A DNA stretch of 59,338 bases from Hydrogenophilales bacterium (GTDB taxonomy: Bacteria > Pseudomonadota > Gammaproteobacteria > Burkholderiales > Thiobacillaceae), in assembly GCA_024636675.1 (NCBI GenBank), contig JAGXGM010000077.1, forward strand, positions 1 to 59,338, written 5' to 3'. The position numbers and the translations under genes are program-made. Numbering within the stretch: the first letter of the stretch is position 1; each line of letters begins with the position of its first letter. The notes beneath the pieces were generated by a model. That model was not told the DNA's origin, did no database searches, and saw only the letters and a program-made list of their open reading frames with translations. Shown here in pieces: positions 1 to 7,777 of this stretch.

Positions 1-543
1 CTGCTCACCCTGGCGGCAGCCCTGGCCCAGGTGCTGGACAAGAAAATCTATTCGGAAATCATCATGACCCGCGTCACCGTGCCGGTGGGCGAGGACATCG
101 GATTTTTGCCCGGCACCGAAGAGGAAAAAATGACGCCCTGGATGGGCGCACTGGAAGACAACCTCGACGTGCTGAACAAGAGCGACGACGAGGCCGGCGA
201 CTGGGGGCGCGCGGCGACGCAGGATCTGGTCCGCAGCCGGATCAAGGTCAAGTCGCTCAATTTCATGCGCGGGCGCACCTTCCTCAAGAAATTCCTGATC
301 ATCGACGAGGCGCAGAACCTCACCCCCAAGCAGATGAAGACACTGATCACGCGCGCCGGACCCGGCACCAAGGTGGTGTGCCTGGGCAACATCTCGCAGA
401 TCGACACGCCCTATCTCACCGAGGGCAGTTCCGGCCTCACCTATGTGGTCGACCACTTCAAGGGCTGGCCGCACAATGGCCATGTAACGCTACAAAGGGG
501 TGAACGTTCGCGTCTGGCGGACTATGCTGCAGAAGTACTGTAG
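1..543 (+). CDS. PhoH-family ATPase, C-terminal part (cut by window edge)
   Basis: The reading frame is open from base 1 and ends at TAG 541-543, so only the last 180 residues are visible. It shows the PhoH-type P-loop NTPase core: a Walker B stretch FLIIDEAQNLTP, a KTLITRAG segment and a GNISQID motif followed by GLTYVVDHF. These are typical of PhoH and PhoH2 (PIN-PhoH) proteins, which are RNA-associated ATPases. The Walker A motif and any N-terminal PIN domain lie outside the window, so the subtype cannot be decided. The GTG at 31 is internal and not a believable start. The next gene begins 25 bases downstream with a good ribosome site, so the two may be co-transcribed. Confidence 0.88.
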   Translation: MLTLAAALAQVLDKKIYSEIIMTRVTVPVGEDIGFLPGTEEEKMTPWMGALEDNLDVLNKSDDEAGDWGRAATQDLVRSRIKVKSLNFMRGRTFLKKFLIIDEAQNLTPKQMKTLITRAGPGTKVVCLGNISQIDTPYLTEGSSGLTYVVDHFKGWPHNGHVTLQRGERSRLADYAAEVL

Positions 544-568
544 TCCCAACCACGCAAGGAGACGCGCC

Positions 569-1330
569 ATGAGCACCGTGATTTCAACGCGCCGGATCAT
601 CCTGGCCGCCAGCCTCGCCCTGTCCCTGCCGGCCCACGCCGTCGACTGGAACGAGATGCTGCGTGGCGTGCTCGGCAAGCCTGCCGGCCAGCCCTCCGCC
701 AGCGGCGTCGAAGCGCTCTCCAACGCCGACATCAACGCCGGGCTGAAGGAGGCGCTCACCCGTGGGGCGGACGCCGCAGTCGCCCAGTTGGGGCGGAAGG
801 ACGGATTTTTCGGCAATCCGGCGCTGAAAATTCCGTTGCCGCCCAGCCTGCAGAAGGCCGAAAAGGCCATGCGCATGCTCGGCATGGGCCGCCAGGCCGA
901 CGAACTGGTGCTGTCGATGAACCGCGCCGCCGAGGCCGCGGTGCCGGAAGCAAAAACCCTGCTGGTCGGTGCAGTGAAGAACATGACACTGGAAGACGCC
1001 CGAGGCATCCTCACCGGCGGGCAAACCGCGGCCACCGATTTTTTCCGCAGGAAAACCGAATCCACCCTCACCGAACGCTTCGGCCCCATCGTCAAGGCGA
1101 GCACCGACAAGGTCGGCCTCGCGCAGCACTACAACCAGTACGCCGGCGCAGCCGCGCAGTTCAACCTGATCGACAAGAAGCAGGCCAGCGTCGAGCAGTA
1201 CGTCACCCAGCAGGCGCTCGATCGGCTCTACACCGTGATTGGCGAAAATGAAGCCGCAATCCGCGCCAATCCCATGCAGGCCGGCAGCGATCTGCTGAAA
1301 AAAGTGTTTGGTGCCGTCAGCGGTAAATAA
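569..1330 (+). CDS. DUF4197 exported protein
   Basis: The product is 253 residues with an N-terminal signal peptide ending near LPAHA. The rest is a helical domain matching DUF4197: ALSNADINAGLKEAL near the start, then KAMRMLGMGRQADEL, the DARGILTGG segment and a C-terminal ALDRLYTVIGENEAAIRANP. The family is predicted periplasmic and its function is unknown. ATG 569 was chosen because AAGGAG (556-561) sits at ideal spacing and a signal peptide follows directly. An upstream in-frame start at 500 would overlap the PhoH-like gene and add 23 residues without a signal. The gene lies 25 bases after the PhoH-like gene and 14 bases before the next. Confidence 0.82.
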   Translation: MSTVISTRRIILAASLALSLPAHAVDWNEMLRGVLGKPAGQPSASGVEALSNADINAGLKEALTRGADAAVAQLGRKDGFFGNPALKIPLPPSLQKAEKAMRMLGMGRQADELVLSMNRAAEAAVPEAKTLLVGAVKNMTLEDARGILTGGQTAATDFFRRKTESTLTERFGPIVKASTDKVGLAQHYNQYAGAAAQFNLIDKKQASVEQYVTQQALDRLYTVIGENEAAIRANPMQAGSDLLKKVFGAVSGK

Positions 1331-1344
1331 CCGTGACACCGCGC

Positions 1345-1836
1345 ATGAAAACCGCACTGGGCACCCTCCTCGCCGGACTGCTGATCGCCCTGCCTGCCCA
1401 AGCCTGGGAAGTCGGCGAATTCAGGCATGGCATGAGCCGCGCCGAGGTCGATCAGGCGCTCAAGACCTGGAATTTCAGCAAGACCCTGTCGGTCGGCAAC
1501 GACGGCCTGCTGGTTTACGATCCCCCCAGCCACCCCGCCGGCCGCCGCTTCCTGTTCACCTTCTGCAATGGCAGCCTGGTGGCATTCGATCAGGAAGTCT
1601 CGCCGGCCTTCCGCCACTTCGTCATCATCGCGTCGAACTATGCCAACCTGTACGGCAATCCGCTCAAGGTCATTCCCGATACCAGCGTCATCGCCAGCGG
1701 CGAAAAAAGCCTGCTGGCGATGTTCTGGCGCAAAGGCGCCGACTACATGGGGGTCAAATACGTGCTGTATCCCAGCAGCGAACAGCTATCGATGACCTGG
1801 CAGATCAGCAATAACTGCTGGCAGGCGCCGCGTTAA
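1345..1836 (+). CDS. Exported protein of unknown function
   Basis: The product is 163 residues. It begins with a clear signal peptide (MKTALGTLLAGLLIALPAQA, cleavage before WEVGEF). The mature part has a GMSRAEVDQAL segment that resembles small exported proteins of the SmpA/OmlA-like type, but I cannot assign it firmly. Two cysteines, in FCNGS and NNCW, could form a disulfide in the periplasm. A GTG at 1333 in the same frame is an alternative start adding four residues. It follows the DUF4197 gene by 14 bases, so the two are probably one transcript. No function is proposed. Confidence 0.7.
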   Translation: MKTALGTLLAGLLIALPAQAWEVGEFRHGMSRAEVDQALKTWNFSKTLSVGNDGLLVYDPPSHPAGRRFLFTFCNGSLVAFDQEVSPAFRHFVIIASNYANLYGNPLKVIPDTSVIASGEKSLLAMFWRKGADYMGVKYVLYPSSEQLSMTWQISNNCWQAPR

Positions 1837-2088
1837 GGGGGTGCGTGACGGCATAGCAGAACCACGAAACAGGCCGGCGCGGCCGGCAGGACGGTCGTCC
1901 CGGCCCCCAGCGCTTGATTCGATCACCGGAAAACTGCTTCAAATATTTGCCCTTTGGCGTGCCTGGCTTGATGCCCCCCCGGCGGGCCGGAATCCTCCCG
2001 GGTTTTGCCTGAGATCCCCTTCCTGGCCGAACCGGGTCGTCCCGATTTTGTGCTCATACGCGTGAGCCTCTACCGGACGTTCCCCCGC
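1837..2088. other. Intergenic gap between convergent genes, no gene seen
   Basis: About 250 bases lie between the exported protein on the plus strand and the nitroreductase on the minus strand. It is GC-rich and holds a short perfect stem, GCCGGC at 1873-1878 pairing with 1882-1887 across a 3-base loop, but no T-run follows on either strand. The short open frames here have no start signal or recognisable product. It may help end both transcripts, but this is not shown. Confidence 0.4.
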
Positions 2089-2709
2089 TCAATTGAAAGC
2101 CTTGCGCAGACGCTGCGGCGCTGCGTGCGCACAGCGCCCCAATGCGATCACCAGCGCGGGGGTCTCGCCCGGGGGCAGCCTGAGGGCGGCGCTCAATGCT
2201 GCCGCATCGAAGCCGCCAATCGGGCAGCTGCCCAACCCCTGATGCGTCGCCTGTAGCAGTATGTGCGCGGCGGCAAAATTGCACTGGCCTTGCGCCCATT
2301 CCGCTATCGATTCGGCGCGGTGGAATGCGCGATACGCCTCATGGATGGGCGCCGGGTCGCCATCGCGCGCTTCTGCCTTGAATTGTTTCTGCACGTATTT
2401 CGAATCGGGGTCGAGCGCTGCCACCAGCGCGACCACCACGATGAAGGCGGCGGCCGCGGCGGCCGCAGGCTGATCCTGGCAGGCGTGGGCAATGGCTGTT
2501 CGTTTCGCCTTGCTCGTCACGGGGATGAAGCGCCAGGGCTCAAGGCCGAAAGCGGAAGGTGCCAGCCGGCCGGCTTCCACCAGCAACGCCAGTTCGCCCA
2601 GAGAGACAGATTGATTCGCGACGAACTCGCGGCAGGCGTAGCGCTGTTGTATGACATCGAGTAAATCAGGCTGCACGACAGAAGTCCTTGAATGAACGTC
2701 TTTCAACAT
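2089..2709 (-). CDS. Nitroreductase family protein (FMN-dependent)
   Basis: The product has up to 206 residues of the nitroreductase (NfnB/Frm2-like) fold. The FMN-phosphate binding start of the family is visible as VIQQRYACREF. Next come the SAFGLEPWRFIPVT stretch after LVEAGRLAPS, a central helix rich in alanine, and the C-terminal GLGSCPIGGFD segment that closes the flavin site. It probably acts as an NAD(P)H-dependent nitro or quinone reductase; the substrate is unknown. Two starts are possible. ATG 2709 has no ribosome site. GTG 2676, eleven codons in, has AGGA about eight bases upstream and may be the true start. It lies 56 bases downstream of the methyltransferase gene on the same strand. 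Confidence 0.85.
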   Translation of the reverse strand: MLKDVHSRTSVVQPDLLDVIQQRYACREFVANQSVSLGELALLVEAGRLAPSAFGLEPWRFIPVTSKAKRTAIAHACQDQPAAAAAAAFIVVVALVAALDPDSKYVQKQFKAEARDGDPAPIHEAYRAFHRAESIAEWAQGQCNFAAAHILLQATHQGLGSCPIGGFDAAALSAALRLPPGETPALVIALGRCAHAAPQRLRKAFN

Positions 2710-2765
2710 AGTTCATCAATCCGGATTGCAAGACGCGCTTACCCTGCAAGGGGCCGAGCGCGCCC

Positions 2766-4283
2766 CTACACCAGCAAGCCCTGACGGGCGAACAGCCACA
2801 ACTGCTGCCAGGTGAGTTCGCGCAAGCGTTCCAGCGGCAAGTCCCGCCCCGACTGCGCCAGCATCCCCTGCATCCGGGCCGCGAGTTCGTCGACCGTGCG
2901 GCTGCCATCCAGACTGCCCAGCAGCATCCGTCCGGGTGCGTCCAGATCCAGCGCCACATGACGCGCGCCGCTTACCACCCAGCCGGGGGTGTTCGCCTGC
3001 TGTCGCGCCAGCGCATTCGCACAGGGGCGCGCGCCCGGTTCGGCCGCGCCTGGTTCGACGGAAAACGATCCGGCTGCAACGGTCGGCATCACGCCGTGCA
3101 GCAACACCAACTGAAGCAGGGCGTCACGGAATGCGGCTTCGTCCAGTTCGGGGCTGGCGCCGTATTGGGCCAGCATCCGCGCTGTGGCCGACTGCAGGGC
3201 CGCGTAGCCGAGCGCGCCAGGATAGGCGGCCGACAGGGCCATCACCGCTGTCTTCATCGCAGGCATTGCGATGGGGAAGGTATTGCCCGCCGGATTGACG
3301 AAACCCTGTTCGGTGGCGGCCTCCAGGTCGATCTCGTCGTCGCAGCGCAGGTCGGCATAGAACGCCAGGCCGCACAGCGCTTCGGCCTGCGGCGGCTGGG
3401 CACAGGGGGCGTCGTCGCGTGCAATCAGCGCGCGGCGAAACCGGATGGCAAACGCATCGTCGAGCGCGGCCTCGGCCTCCAGCCAGCGTCCGGCCATGCC
3501 CTCGGGCATCAGGCCCCAGGCATCCTCGAGTTCGACCACGGCGTTGCGCGGGCCGGCTTCGCCGACATAGCGCAGGCCATGCGCATCGAGTTGGGCGGCG
3601 AATTCGACAAACGCCGTCGGCGCGTTGAACGCGGCGAGGTATTCATGGAACAGGTAGGACGGCGCGGCCGACTTGAGATAGGCGATCTCCTTCAGCAGGA
3701 CCGGATCGGTCCATTCTGCCGCCAGGTCATCCAGCACGCGCAGCGCCTGCTCGAAGCGCGCCGGAGCAGGCAGCCCGGCCGTGGTGCGTCCGGTCAGCGC
3801 GGCGCGCAGCGGCTGGAGCTTTTGCCAGCCGGCCGCGACGTTGAAGCTGAGGTAGGCAATGCCATGCGGCGACAGGTGGCGCCGGCACACCTCGAGCAGC
3901 GCTTGCTGCACCGACGGCGGCACCCAGGAATACACGCCGTGCGCAACGATGATGTCGAATTCGCCCAGATCGTCCGGTAGCGCGGCAAGGTCGCCGTGCA
4001 GGATGCGCACGTTGGGCAGCCCCAGCGTCTGGATGAATGCCGCGCCCGCCTCCGCCTGCACGCGCGACAACTCCACCCCCACGCAGTCTGATTCAGGCCA
4101 GCGCCACGCCAGCGGGATCAGGTTGCCGCCCTGCGCGCAGCCCAGTTCGAGGATGCGCGCGCAGGACGGCTCGGGTGCGTCAAGGCCGTGCAGCCGCGCC
4201 ACCGCCGCCAGAAAATCCGGCTGGGTTTCGGGCAGCGGCAGGCTGTCGTAGGGAAGTTCGTCGTAGCTTGCAAGGGTATCCAT
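2766..4283 (-). CDS. Class I methyltransferase with regulatory domain
   Basis: The product is 505 residues. Near the N-terminus (about 45-160) is a Rossmann methyltransferase core: the SAM-binding motif ILELGCAQGGNLIPLA, then an acidic motif in CVGVELS, and FDIIVAHGVYSWVP. Residues about 200-300 match the methyltransferase regulatory domain family (PF10119-like), with SYLFHEYLAAFNAP typical of it. The C-terminal 200 residues form a helical, winged-helix-like region. The substrate is unknown. ATG 4283 is the first methionine before conserved sequence. The frame stays open upstream through the 57-bp repeat to 4406, so a repeat-encoded N-terminal extension is formally possible but not needed. 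Confidence 0.83.
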   Translation of the reverse strand: MDTLASYDELPYDSLPLPETQPDFLAAVARLHGLDAPEPSCARILELGCAQGGNLIPLAWRWPESDCVGVELSRVQAEAGAAFIQTLGLPNVRILHGDLAALPDDLGEFDIIVAHGVYSWVPPSVQQALLEVCRRHLSPHGIAYLSFNVAAGWQKLQPLRAALTGRTTAGLPAPARFEQALRVLDDLAAEWTDPVLLKEIAYLKSAAPSYLFHEYLAAFNAPTAFVEFAAQLDAHGLRYVGEAGPRNAVVELEDAWGLMPEGMAGRWLEAEAALDDAFAIRFRRALIARDDAPCAQPPQAEALCGLAFYADLRCDDEIDLEAATEQGFVNPAGNTFPIAMPAMKTAVMALSAAYPGALGYAALQSATARMLAQYGASPELDEAAFRDALLQLVLLHGVMPTVAAGSFSVEPGAAEPGARPCANALARQQANTPGWVVSGARHVALDLDAPGRMLLGSLDGSRTVDELAARMQGMLAQSGRDLPLERLRELTWQQLWLFARQGLLV

Positions 4284-4296
4284 GGCACAGCAATTG

Positions 4297-4467
4297 TCCC
4301 AGCGAATGGGAGGCCGTGGTTGTAAAGCCAACAAGTCGTCAACAACCACGCACTCCCAGCGAATGGGAGGCCGTGGTTGTAAAGCCAACAAGTCGTCAAC
4401 AACCACGCACTCCCGGCGAATGGACGACCATGGTAGTCAGGCCGACCCGCCGGAAGCAAGCCCGCAC
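4297..4467. repeat. 57-bp tandem repeat, two identical copies and one diverged copy
   Basis: Copy 1 (4297-4353) and copy 2 (4354-4410) are identical. Copy 3 (4411-4467) is exactly 57 bases long and matches at 39 of 57 positions. The unit begins TCCCAGCGAATGGG and ends AACCACGCAC. Its length is a multiple of three and it carries no stop in several frames. In the plus frame with codons from 4298, the 18 differences of copy 3 fall 7, 2 and 9 on codon positions 1, 2 and 3. That pattern resembles protein-level constraint, although no convincing gene surrounds it. It sits between the methyltransferase start and the end of the helicase gene, in a 363-base gap. Confidence 0.9.
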
Positions 4468-4498
4468 GGCATCGCCAGACAGAAACGCATGCCGTCAC

Positions 4499-4554
4499 AA
4501 AATGCCATGGCCCGTATTGCGGAGCGGCGTGCTTCGCAATACGGGCCATGGCAT
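4499..4554 (-). terminator. Strong hairpin terminator after rhlE
   Basis: A perfect 20-bp inverted repeat (4502-4521 with 4535-4554) continues inward by a G-U pair and three further pairs, leaving a 5-base loop (4526-4530). Read on the minus strand, it lies 93 bases after the helicase stop and is followed by TTTT (4502-4499). That is the form of an intrinsic terminator. It would isolate rhlE from the methyltransferase gene downstream. Confidence 0.7.
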
Positions 4555-4646
4555 AGGGTAGACCGGAATCCTGCTCAGGATCGGCCAGAAGTCCGAATCA
4601 GGGCAGATTCGACGCGGCGCGACGGGCCGCGCGATGCGCCATACAC

Positions 4647-6059
4647 TTAATGCCCGCGCGACCCCGGCTTGCCCGCGAACAGGGCGGCTGGCGGACGCGG
4701 CTTGCGCGGCTGGGCGGTGCCCGGCGCGGCGGCGCGATTGGCGGCCGGCTTGCCGCCGCCGCCTGCTGCGGACCGTCCCTGCGGCGCGCGCCCGGAGGCG
4801 TTGCGATTGCCGGCGCCCTGCCCCTGGCGCGGACCACCACGGCCTTGCGGCGGCCGCGGCGGACGCTCGTCCGACATCAAATCGGCCTTGGCCGGCGCCA
4901 CGAAGCCGGGTTCGATCTCGACGCGCACGATCGCGCGCTTGATCAGCTTCTCGATGTCGCGCAGGTAGCTCAGCTCCTCGTCATCCACCAACGACAGCGC
5001 CGAGCCGGTGGTGCCGGCGCGGCCAGTGCGGCCGATGCGATGCACGTAGTCTTCCGGCACGTTGGGCAGTTCGAAGTTCACGACCTGCGGCAGCTGGTCG
5101 ATGTCGATGCCGCGCGCAGCGATGTCGGTGGCGACCAGCACGCGCACGCCGCCGTCCTTGAAGCTGGCCAGCGCCTTGGTGCGCGCCGACTGGCTCTTGT
5201 TGCCATGGATCGCGGCTGCGGTGATGCCGTCCTTGGTCAGCTTTTCGGCGAGCTTGTTGGCGCCGTGCTTGGTGCGGGTGAACACCAGCACCTGCTGCCA
5301 GTCGTGGTGCTTGATCAGGTGCGCCAGCAAGTCGCGCTTGTGCGCCTGCGGCACCCGGTGCATCGACTGCTCGATGACTTCCACCGTGGTGTTGCGGCGC
5401 GCGACTTCCACGCTTTTCGGGTTGTTCAGCAGGCCATTGGCGAGCGTGCGGATCTCGTCGGAGAAGGTCGCCGAAAACAGCAGGGTCTGGCGCTGTTTCG
5501 GCACCACGGCGAGCACCTTCTTGATATCGCGGATGAAGCCCATGTCGAGCATGCGGTCAGCTTCGTCGAGCACCAGGATTTCGATGCCGGACAGGTCCAC
5601 CGTCTTCTGGCCCATGTGGTCGAGCAGACGCCCCGGCGTCGCCACCAGGATGTCGACGCGCGACTTCAGCGCCTTGAACTGGGGGTTGATGTTGACGCCG
5701 CCGAACATCACCATCGAGGTGAGCGACAGGTACTTGCCGTAGGTCTTGACCGATTCCTCGACCTGCGCGGCGAGTTCGCGCGTCGGCACCAGGATCAGGC
5801 AGCGCGGACGGCCGGGCTTCTGCGCCTGCGCGGCGCGCGTCGTCAGATGATGCAGGATCGGCAGGGTGAAGCCGGCGGTCTTGCCGGTGCCGGTTTGCGC
5901 GGCGGCGAGCAGGTCGCCGCCCTGCAGTACCTGCGGAATCGCCTGCGCCTGGATCGGGGTGGGCGTGGTGTAGCCGGCATCGGCAATCGCACGCAAGATG
6001 GGTTCGGCCAGGCCGAGCTCGACGAAAGCCGGGCCGGCCAAGGTGGTTTCAGTAGTCAT
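4647..6059 (-). CDS. rhlE: DEAD-box ATP-dependent RNA helicase, RhlE type
   Basis: The product is 470 residues. The Q motif region is [10 protein letters not shown]; motif I is AQTGTGKT; then [40 protein letters not shown] and [10 protein letters not shown]. All helicase motifs are intact. The C-terminal tail is rich in glycine, arginine and proline, as in RhlE, and probably helps bind RNA. RhlE proteins remodel RNA in ribosome assembly and decay, often in the cold. ATG 6059 is preceded by AGGA. The frame extends 15 codons further upstream but lacks conserved sequence there. A sigma-70-like promoter lies 123 bases upstream and a hairpin terminator follows, so it is probably a single-gene unit. 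Confidence 0.93.
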   Translation of the reverse strand: MTTETTLAGPAFVELGLAEPILRAIADAGYTTPTPIQAQAIPQVLQGGDLLAAAQTGTGKTAGFTLPILHHLTTRAAQAQKPGRPRCLILVPTRELAAQVEESVKTYGKYLSLTSMVMFGGVNINPQFKALKSRVDILVATPGRLLDHMGQKTVDLSGIEILVLDEADRMLDMGFIRDIKKVLAVVPKQRQTLLFSATFSDEIRTLANGLLNNPKSVEVARRNTTVEVIEQSMHRVPQAHKRDLLAHLIKHHDWQQVLVFTRTKHGANKLAEKLTKDGITAAAIHGNKSQSARTKALASFKDGGVRVLVATDIAARGIDIDQLPQVVNFELPNVPEDYVHRIGRTGRAGTTGSALSLVDDEELSYLRDIEKLIKRAIVRVEIEPGFVAPAKADLMSDERPPRPPQGRGGPRQGQGAGNRNASGRAPQGRSAAGGGGKPAANRAAAPGTAQPRKPRPPAALFAGKPGSRGH

Positions 6060-6181
6060 GTAGTTTTTTCCTGCGACGGCCTGTTGCGCTTGTGGCAACA
6101 CCAATCGAGGCAGACGAATAGGGGATCGTGAGATCGGGGGTAAAAGAACCGCGCACCGATTGGCAGGGTGCGGGAGGCCGC

Positions 6182-6210
6182 ACTATACCGGCAGGGTGCC
6201 ATAGGGGCAA
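6182..6210 (-). promoter_or_regulatory. Predicted sigma-70 promoter of rhlE
   Basis: On the minus strand, TTGCCC (6210-6205) and TATAGT (6187-6182) are separated by exactly 17 bases. Transcription would start near 6175, giving a leader of about 115 bases before the rhlE ATG at 6059. A long leader is common for cold-induced helicase genes, but cold induction is not shown here. Confidence 0.5.
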
Positions 6211-6298
6211 TGCATTTCGCCGCCGCCCGGGCTCAAGCGTATCCGGGGGCGGGCCGTCGCCGCATTGCGTGCCGCACGCCGCCACCTGACGCTGCCGC

Positions 6299-6808
6299 CT
6301 AAATGAACAGACAGATATCCGTTTCGCCCGCAAACTCGAAAAACGTCGCTGCCCCGCCGTACTCGATGCCGTCCATGAACTCGCGGTGATCGAAGCCGAA
6401 CAGCTCGACCGTCATCTGGCAGCCGATCATTTTCACCTCGGCCTCGACGCACAGTTCGCGCAGCTCGGGGATCGACGCCACGCCGTTGTTGGCGATCGTC
6501 TGTTTCATCAGCGAGGTGGCGAGATTTTCGTAGCCCGGCACCAGCGCCTGCACCGCGTTCGGGATATTCCAGTTGACTCCCTTGAACCATTTGGGGCCGA
6601 ACGGCATTTTCATCGGCATGCCCGGATTGCCGAGCGGACTGACCTTGAGTCCGGACAAATCCTTCTTCAGCAGCTGCAGACCATAGAAGGTGAAGAACAT
6701 CTGCACCTCATAGCCCAGTGCGGCGGCGGTGGAGGCCAGAATGAAGGGCGGATAGGCCCAGTCCAGCGTGCCCTTGGTGGCGATGATGGCCATTCTCTTG
6801 GTTTCCAT
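6299..6808 (-). CDS. dsrE2: DsrE2-type sulfur carrier protein
   Basis: The product is 169 residues of the DsrE/DsrF-like fold, DsrE2 branch. It starts MAIIATKGTLDWAYPPFILA and has the hydrophobic segment ALGYEVQMFFTFYGL typical of the membrane-leaning DsrE2 group. The conserved cysteines of the family appear as C120 and C130 (LCVEAEVKMIGCQMT). DsrE2 proteins take part in cytoplasmic sulfur transfer with TusA in sulfur-oxidising bacteria. ATG 6808 has AGGAGAAAG at good spacing. It lies 23 bases after tusA on the same strand, so the two form an operon. Confidence 0.9.
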   Translation of the reverse strand: METKRMAIIATKGTLDWAYPPFILASTAAALGYEVQMFFTFYGLQLLKKDLSGLKVSPLGNPGMPMKMPFGPKWFKGVNWNIPNAVQALVPGYENLATSLMKQTIANNGVASIPELRELCVEAEVKMIGCQMTVELFGFDHREFMDGIEYGGAATFFEFAGETDICLFI

Positions 6809-6831
6809 AATCTTTCTCCTTTTCTGACTAC

Positions 6832-7059
6832 TCAACCTTTGCGCATCAGGAAAACGAACTCGTCGTCGTTTTCAGCGGTGGACAGGAGTTCATTGCCAGT
6901 TTGCTTGGCAAACGCCTGCATGTCCTTGACCGACCCGGGATCGGTCGCGCTGATCTTCAATATCTGGCCGCTTCCCAATTCGGACAGCGATTTTTTGGTC
7001 CGCAGGATGGGCAGCGGACAGTTGAGGCCGCGCGCATCGAGTTCCTTGTCATGGTTCAT
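6832..7059 (-). CDS. tusA: Sulfurtransferase TusA
   Basis: The product is 75 residues, normal for TusA. The active-site motif is C14-P-L-P in LDARGLNCPLPILRTKK, where the cysteine carries persulfide sulfur. The conserved LKISATDPGS segment follows. TusA accepts sulfur and hands it to partners such as DsrE-type proteins in dissimilatory sulfur oxidation, or is used for tRNA thiolation. Its pairing with dsrE2 favours the dissimilatory role, by inference. The usual rhodanese partner gene is not next to it. AGGAG precedes ATG 7059. Confidence 0.93.
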   Translation of the reverse strand: MNHDKELDARGLNCPLPILRTKKSLSELGSGQILKISATDPGSVKDMQAFAKQTGNELLSTAENDDEFVFLMRKG

Positions 7060-7132
7060 GCCGTTCTCCTAAAAAAGCGGCTGATTTCTTACGCGCCCAG
7101 CCGAAAATTGCGCGGTTGTCGTATGCCAGCGA

Positions 7133-7702
7133 TCAGTCCGCCCACGCCCGGCCGGCAAATACGCCGTCGACCGGGGTGTGGCCCAGGTGGTTGGCGTAGT
7201 TGCTGAGTGTTTTCACTGCAATCGCCAGCACGACTTCCAGGATCTGGCGTTCGCTGTAGCCTGCGGCAAGGAAGGCGTTCACATCCGCCGAGTCGGGCAA
7301 CCCCCGTTTCACCACCATGGTGCGGGTGAAGTCATGCAGGGCCGCCAGCCTGGCATCGGGAATGGGTTGGCCGCCGCGGATGGCATCGGTCACGGCCGGC
7401 GCCACTCCGGACATCCTGTCGGCAATGAAACTGTGCGCGGCGACGCAATAGGTACAGCCGTTTTCACGGCTGACCGCCAACAGCACCACCTCCTGCTCGG
7501 CCGGCGTGAAGCCGGACAAGGCCCGAAATCGCTCATAGCCATGCACATAGGTATCAAGCAGGCCGGGCGAGTTGGCCATCACCCCATACGTGTTGGGCAC
7601 GAAGCCGAAACCGGCCTGTGCTGCGCGCATCCGGCCGGCCGCGATCGAATCGGCACTGGCTTCGGTAAGCGGCGGGAGCGTGAGTTTGTATTCGGCTTGC
7701 AT
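7133..7702 (-). CDS. AhpD-like alkylhydroperoxidase / CMD-family protein
   Basis: The product is 189 residues of the carboxymuconolactone decarboxylase fold, peroxidase-related branch. The redox motif C83-T-Y-C86 with H90 (ENGCTYCVAAH) is intact, which supports a thiol-based peroxidase or hydroperoxide reductase role. The C-terminal segment ILEVVLAIAVKTLSNYANHLGHTPVD is typical of this branch. CAGGAG precedes ATG 7702. A perfect TGGACC-N4-GGTCCA operator lies 19 bases upstream, between the end of the TetR gene and this start. It is therefore probably induced by the ligand of that regulator, an electrophile or oxidant by analogy. Confidence 0.88.
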   Translation of the reverse strand: MQAEYKLTLPPLTEASADSIAAGRMRAAQAGFGFVPNTYGVMANSPGLLDTYVHGYERFRALSGFTPAEQEVVLLAVSRENGCTYCVAAHSFIADRMSGVAPAVTDAIRGGQPIPDARLAALHDFTRTMVVKRGLPDSADVNAFLAAGYSERQILEVVLAIAVKTLSNYANHLGHTPVDGVFAGRAWAD

Positions 7703-7720
7703 AATGACTCCTGGGTTAAG

Positions 7721-7736
7721 TGGACCAAACGGTCCA
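7721..7736. promoter_or_regulatory. Predicted TetR operator O1 ahead of the AhpD-like gene
   Basis: TGGACC-AAAC-GGTCCA is a perfect dyad with a 4-base spacer. It extends one pair outward to GTGGACC...GGTCCAC (7720-7737). It lies just upstream of the AhpD-like start. A near-identical dyad with the same spacer occurs upstream of the tetR gene (8367-8382). The GACC-N4-GGTC core resembles the operator of the electrophile sensor NemR, from memory. Confidence 0.7.
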
Positions 7737-7745
7737 CATTGGTCG

Positions 7746-7777
7746 AAAAAAAAGCCGAAACCTTACGTCAAGGCTTT
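7746..7777 (-). terminator. Possible weak terminator at the tetR 3' end
   Basis: On the minus strand, AAAGCC (7777-7772) can pair with GGCTTT (7756-7751), and eight T residues (7753-7746) follow. The stem is short and its first arm lies in the last codons of tetR, whose stop is at 7763. It could separate tetR transcription from the AhpD-like gene. Confidence 0.35.

Noticed and set aside
4282-4650. Plus-strand gene with 19-residue repeats (QRMGGRGCKANKS type)
   Set aside because: The third repeat copy is poorly conserved in this frame, and the frame has no ribosome site. The frame from 4298 shows better constraint but lacks a convincing start.
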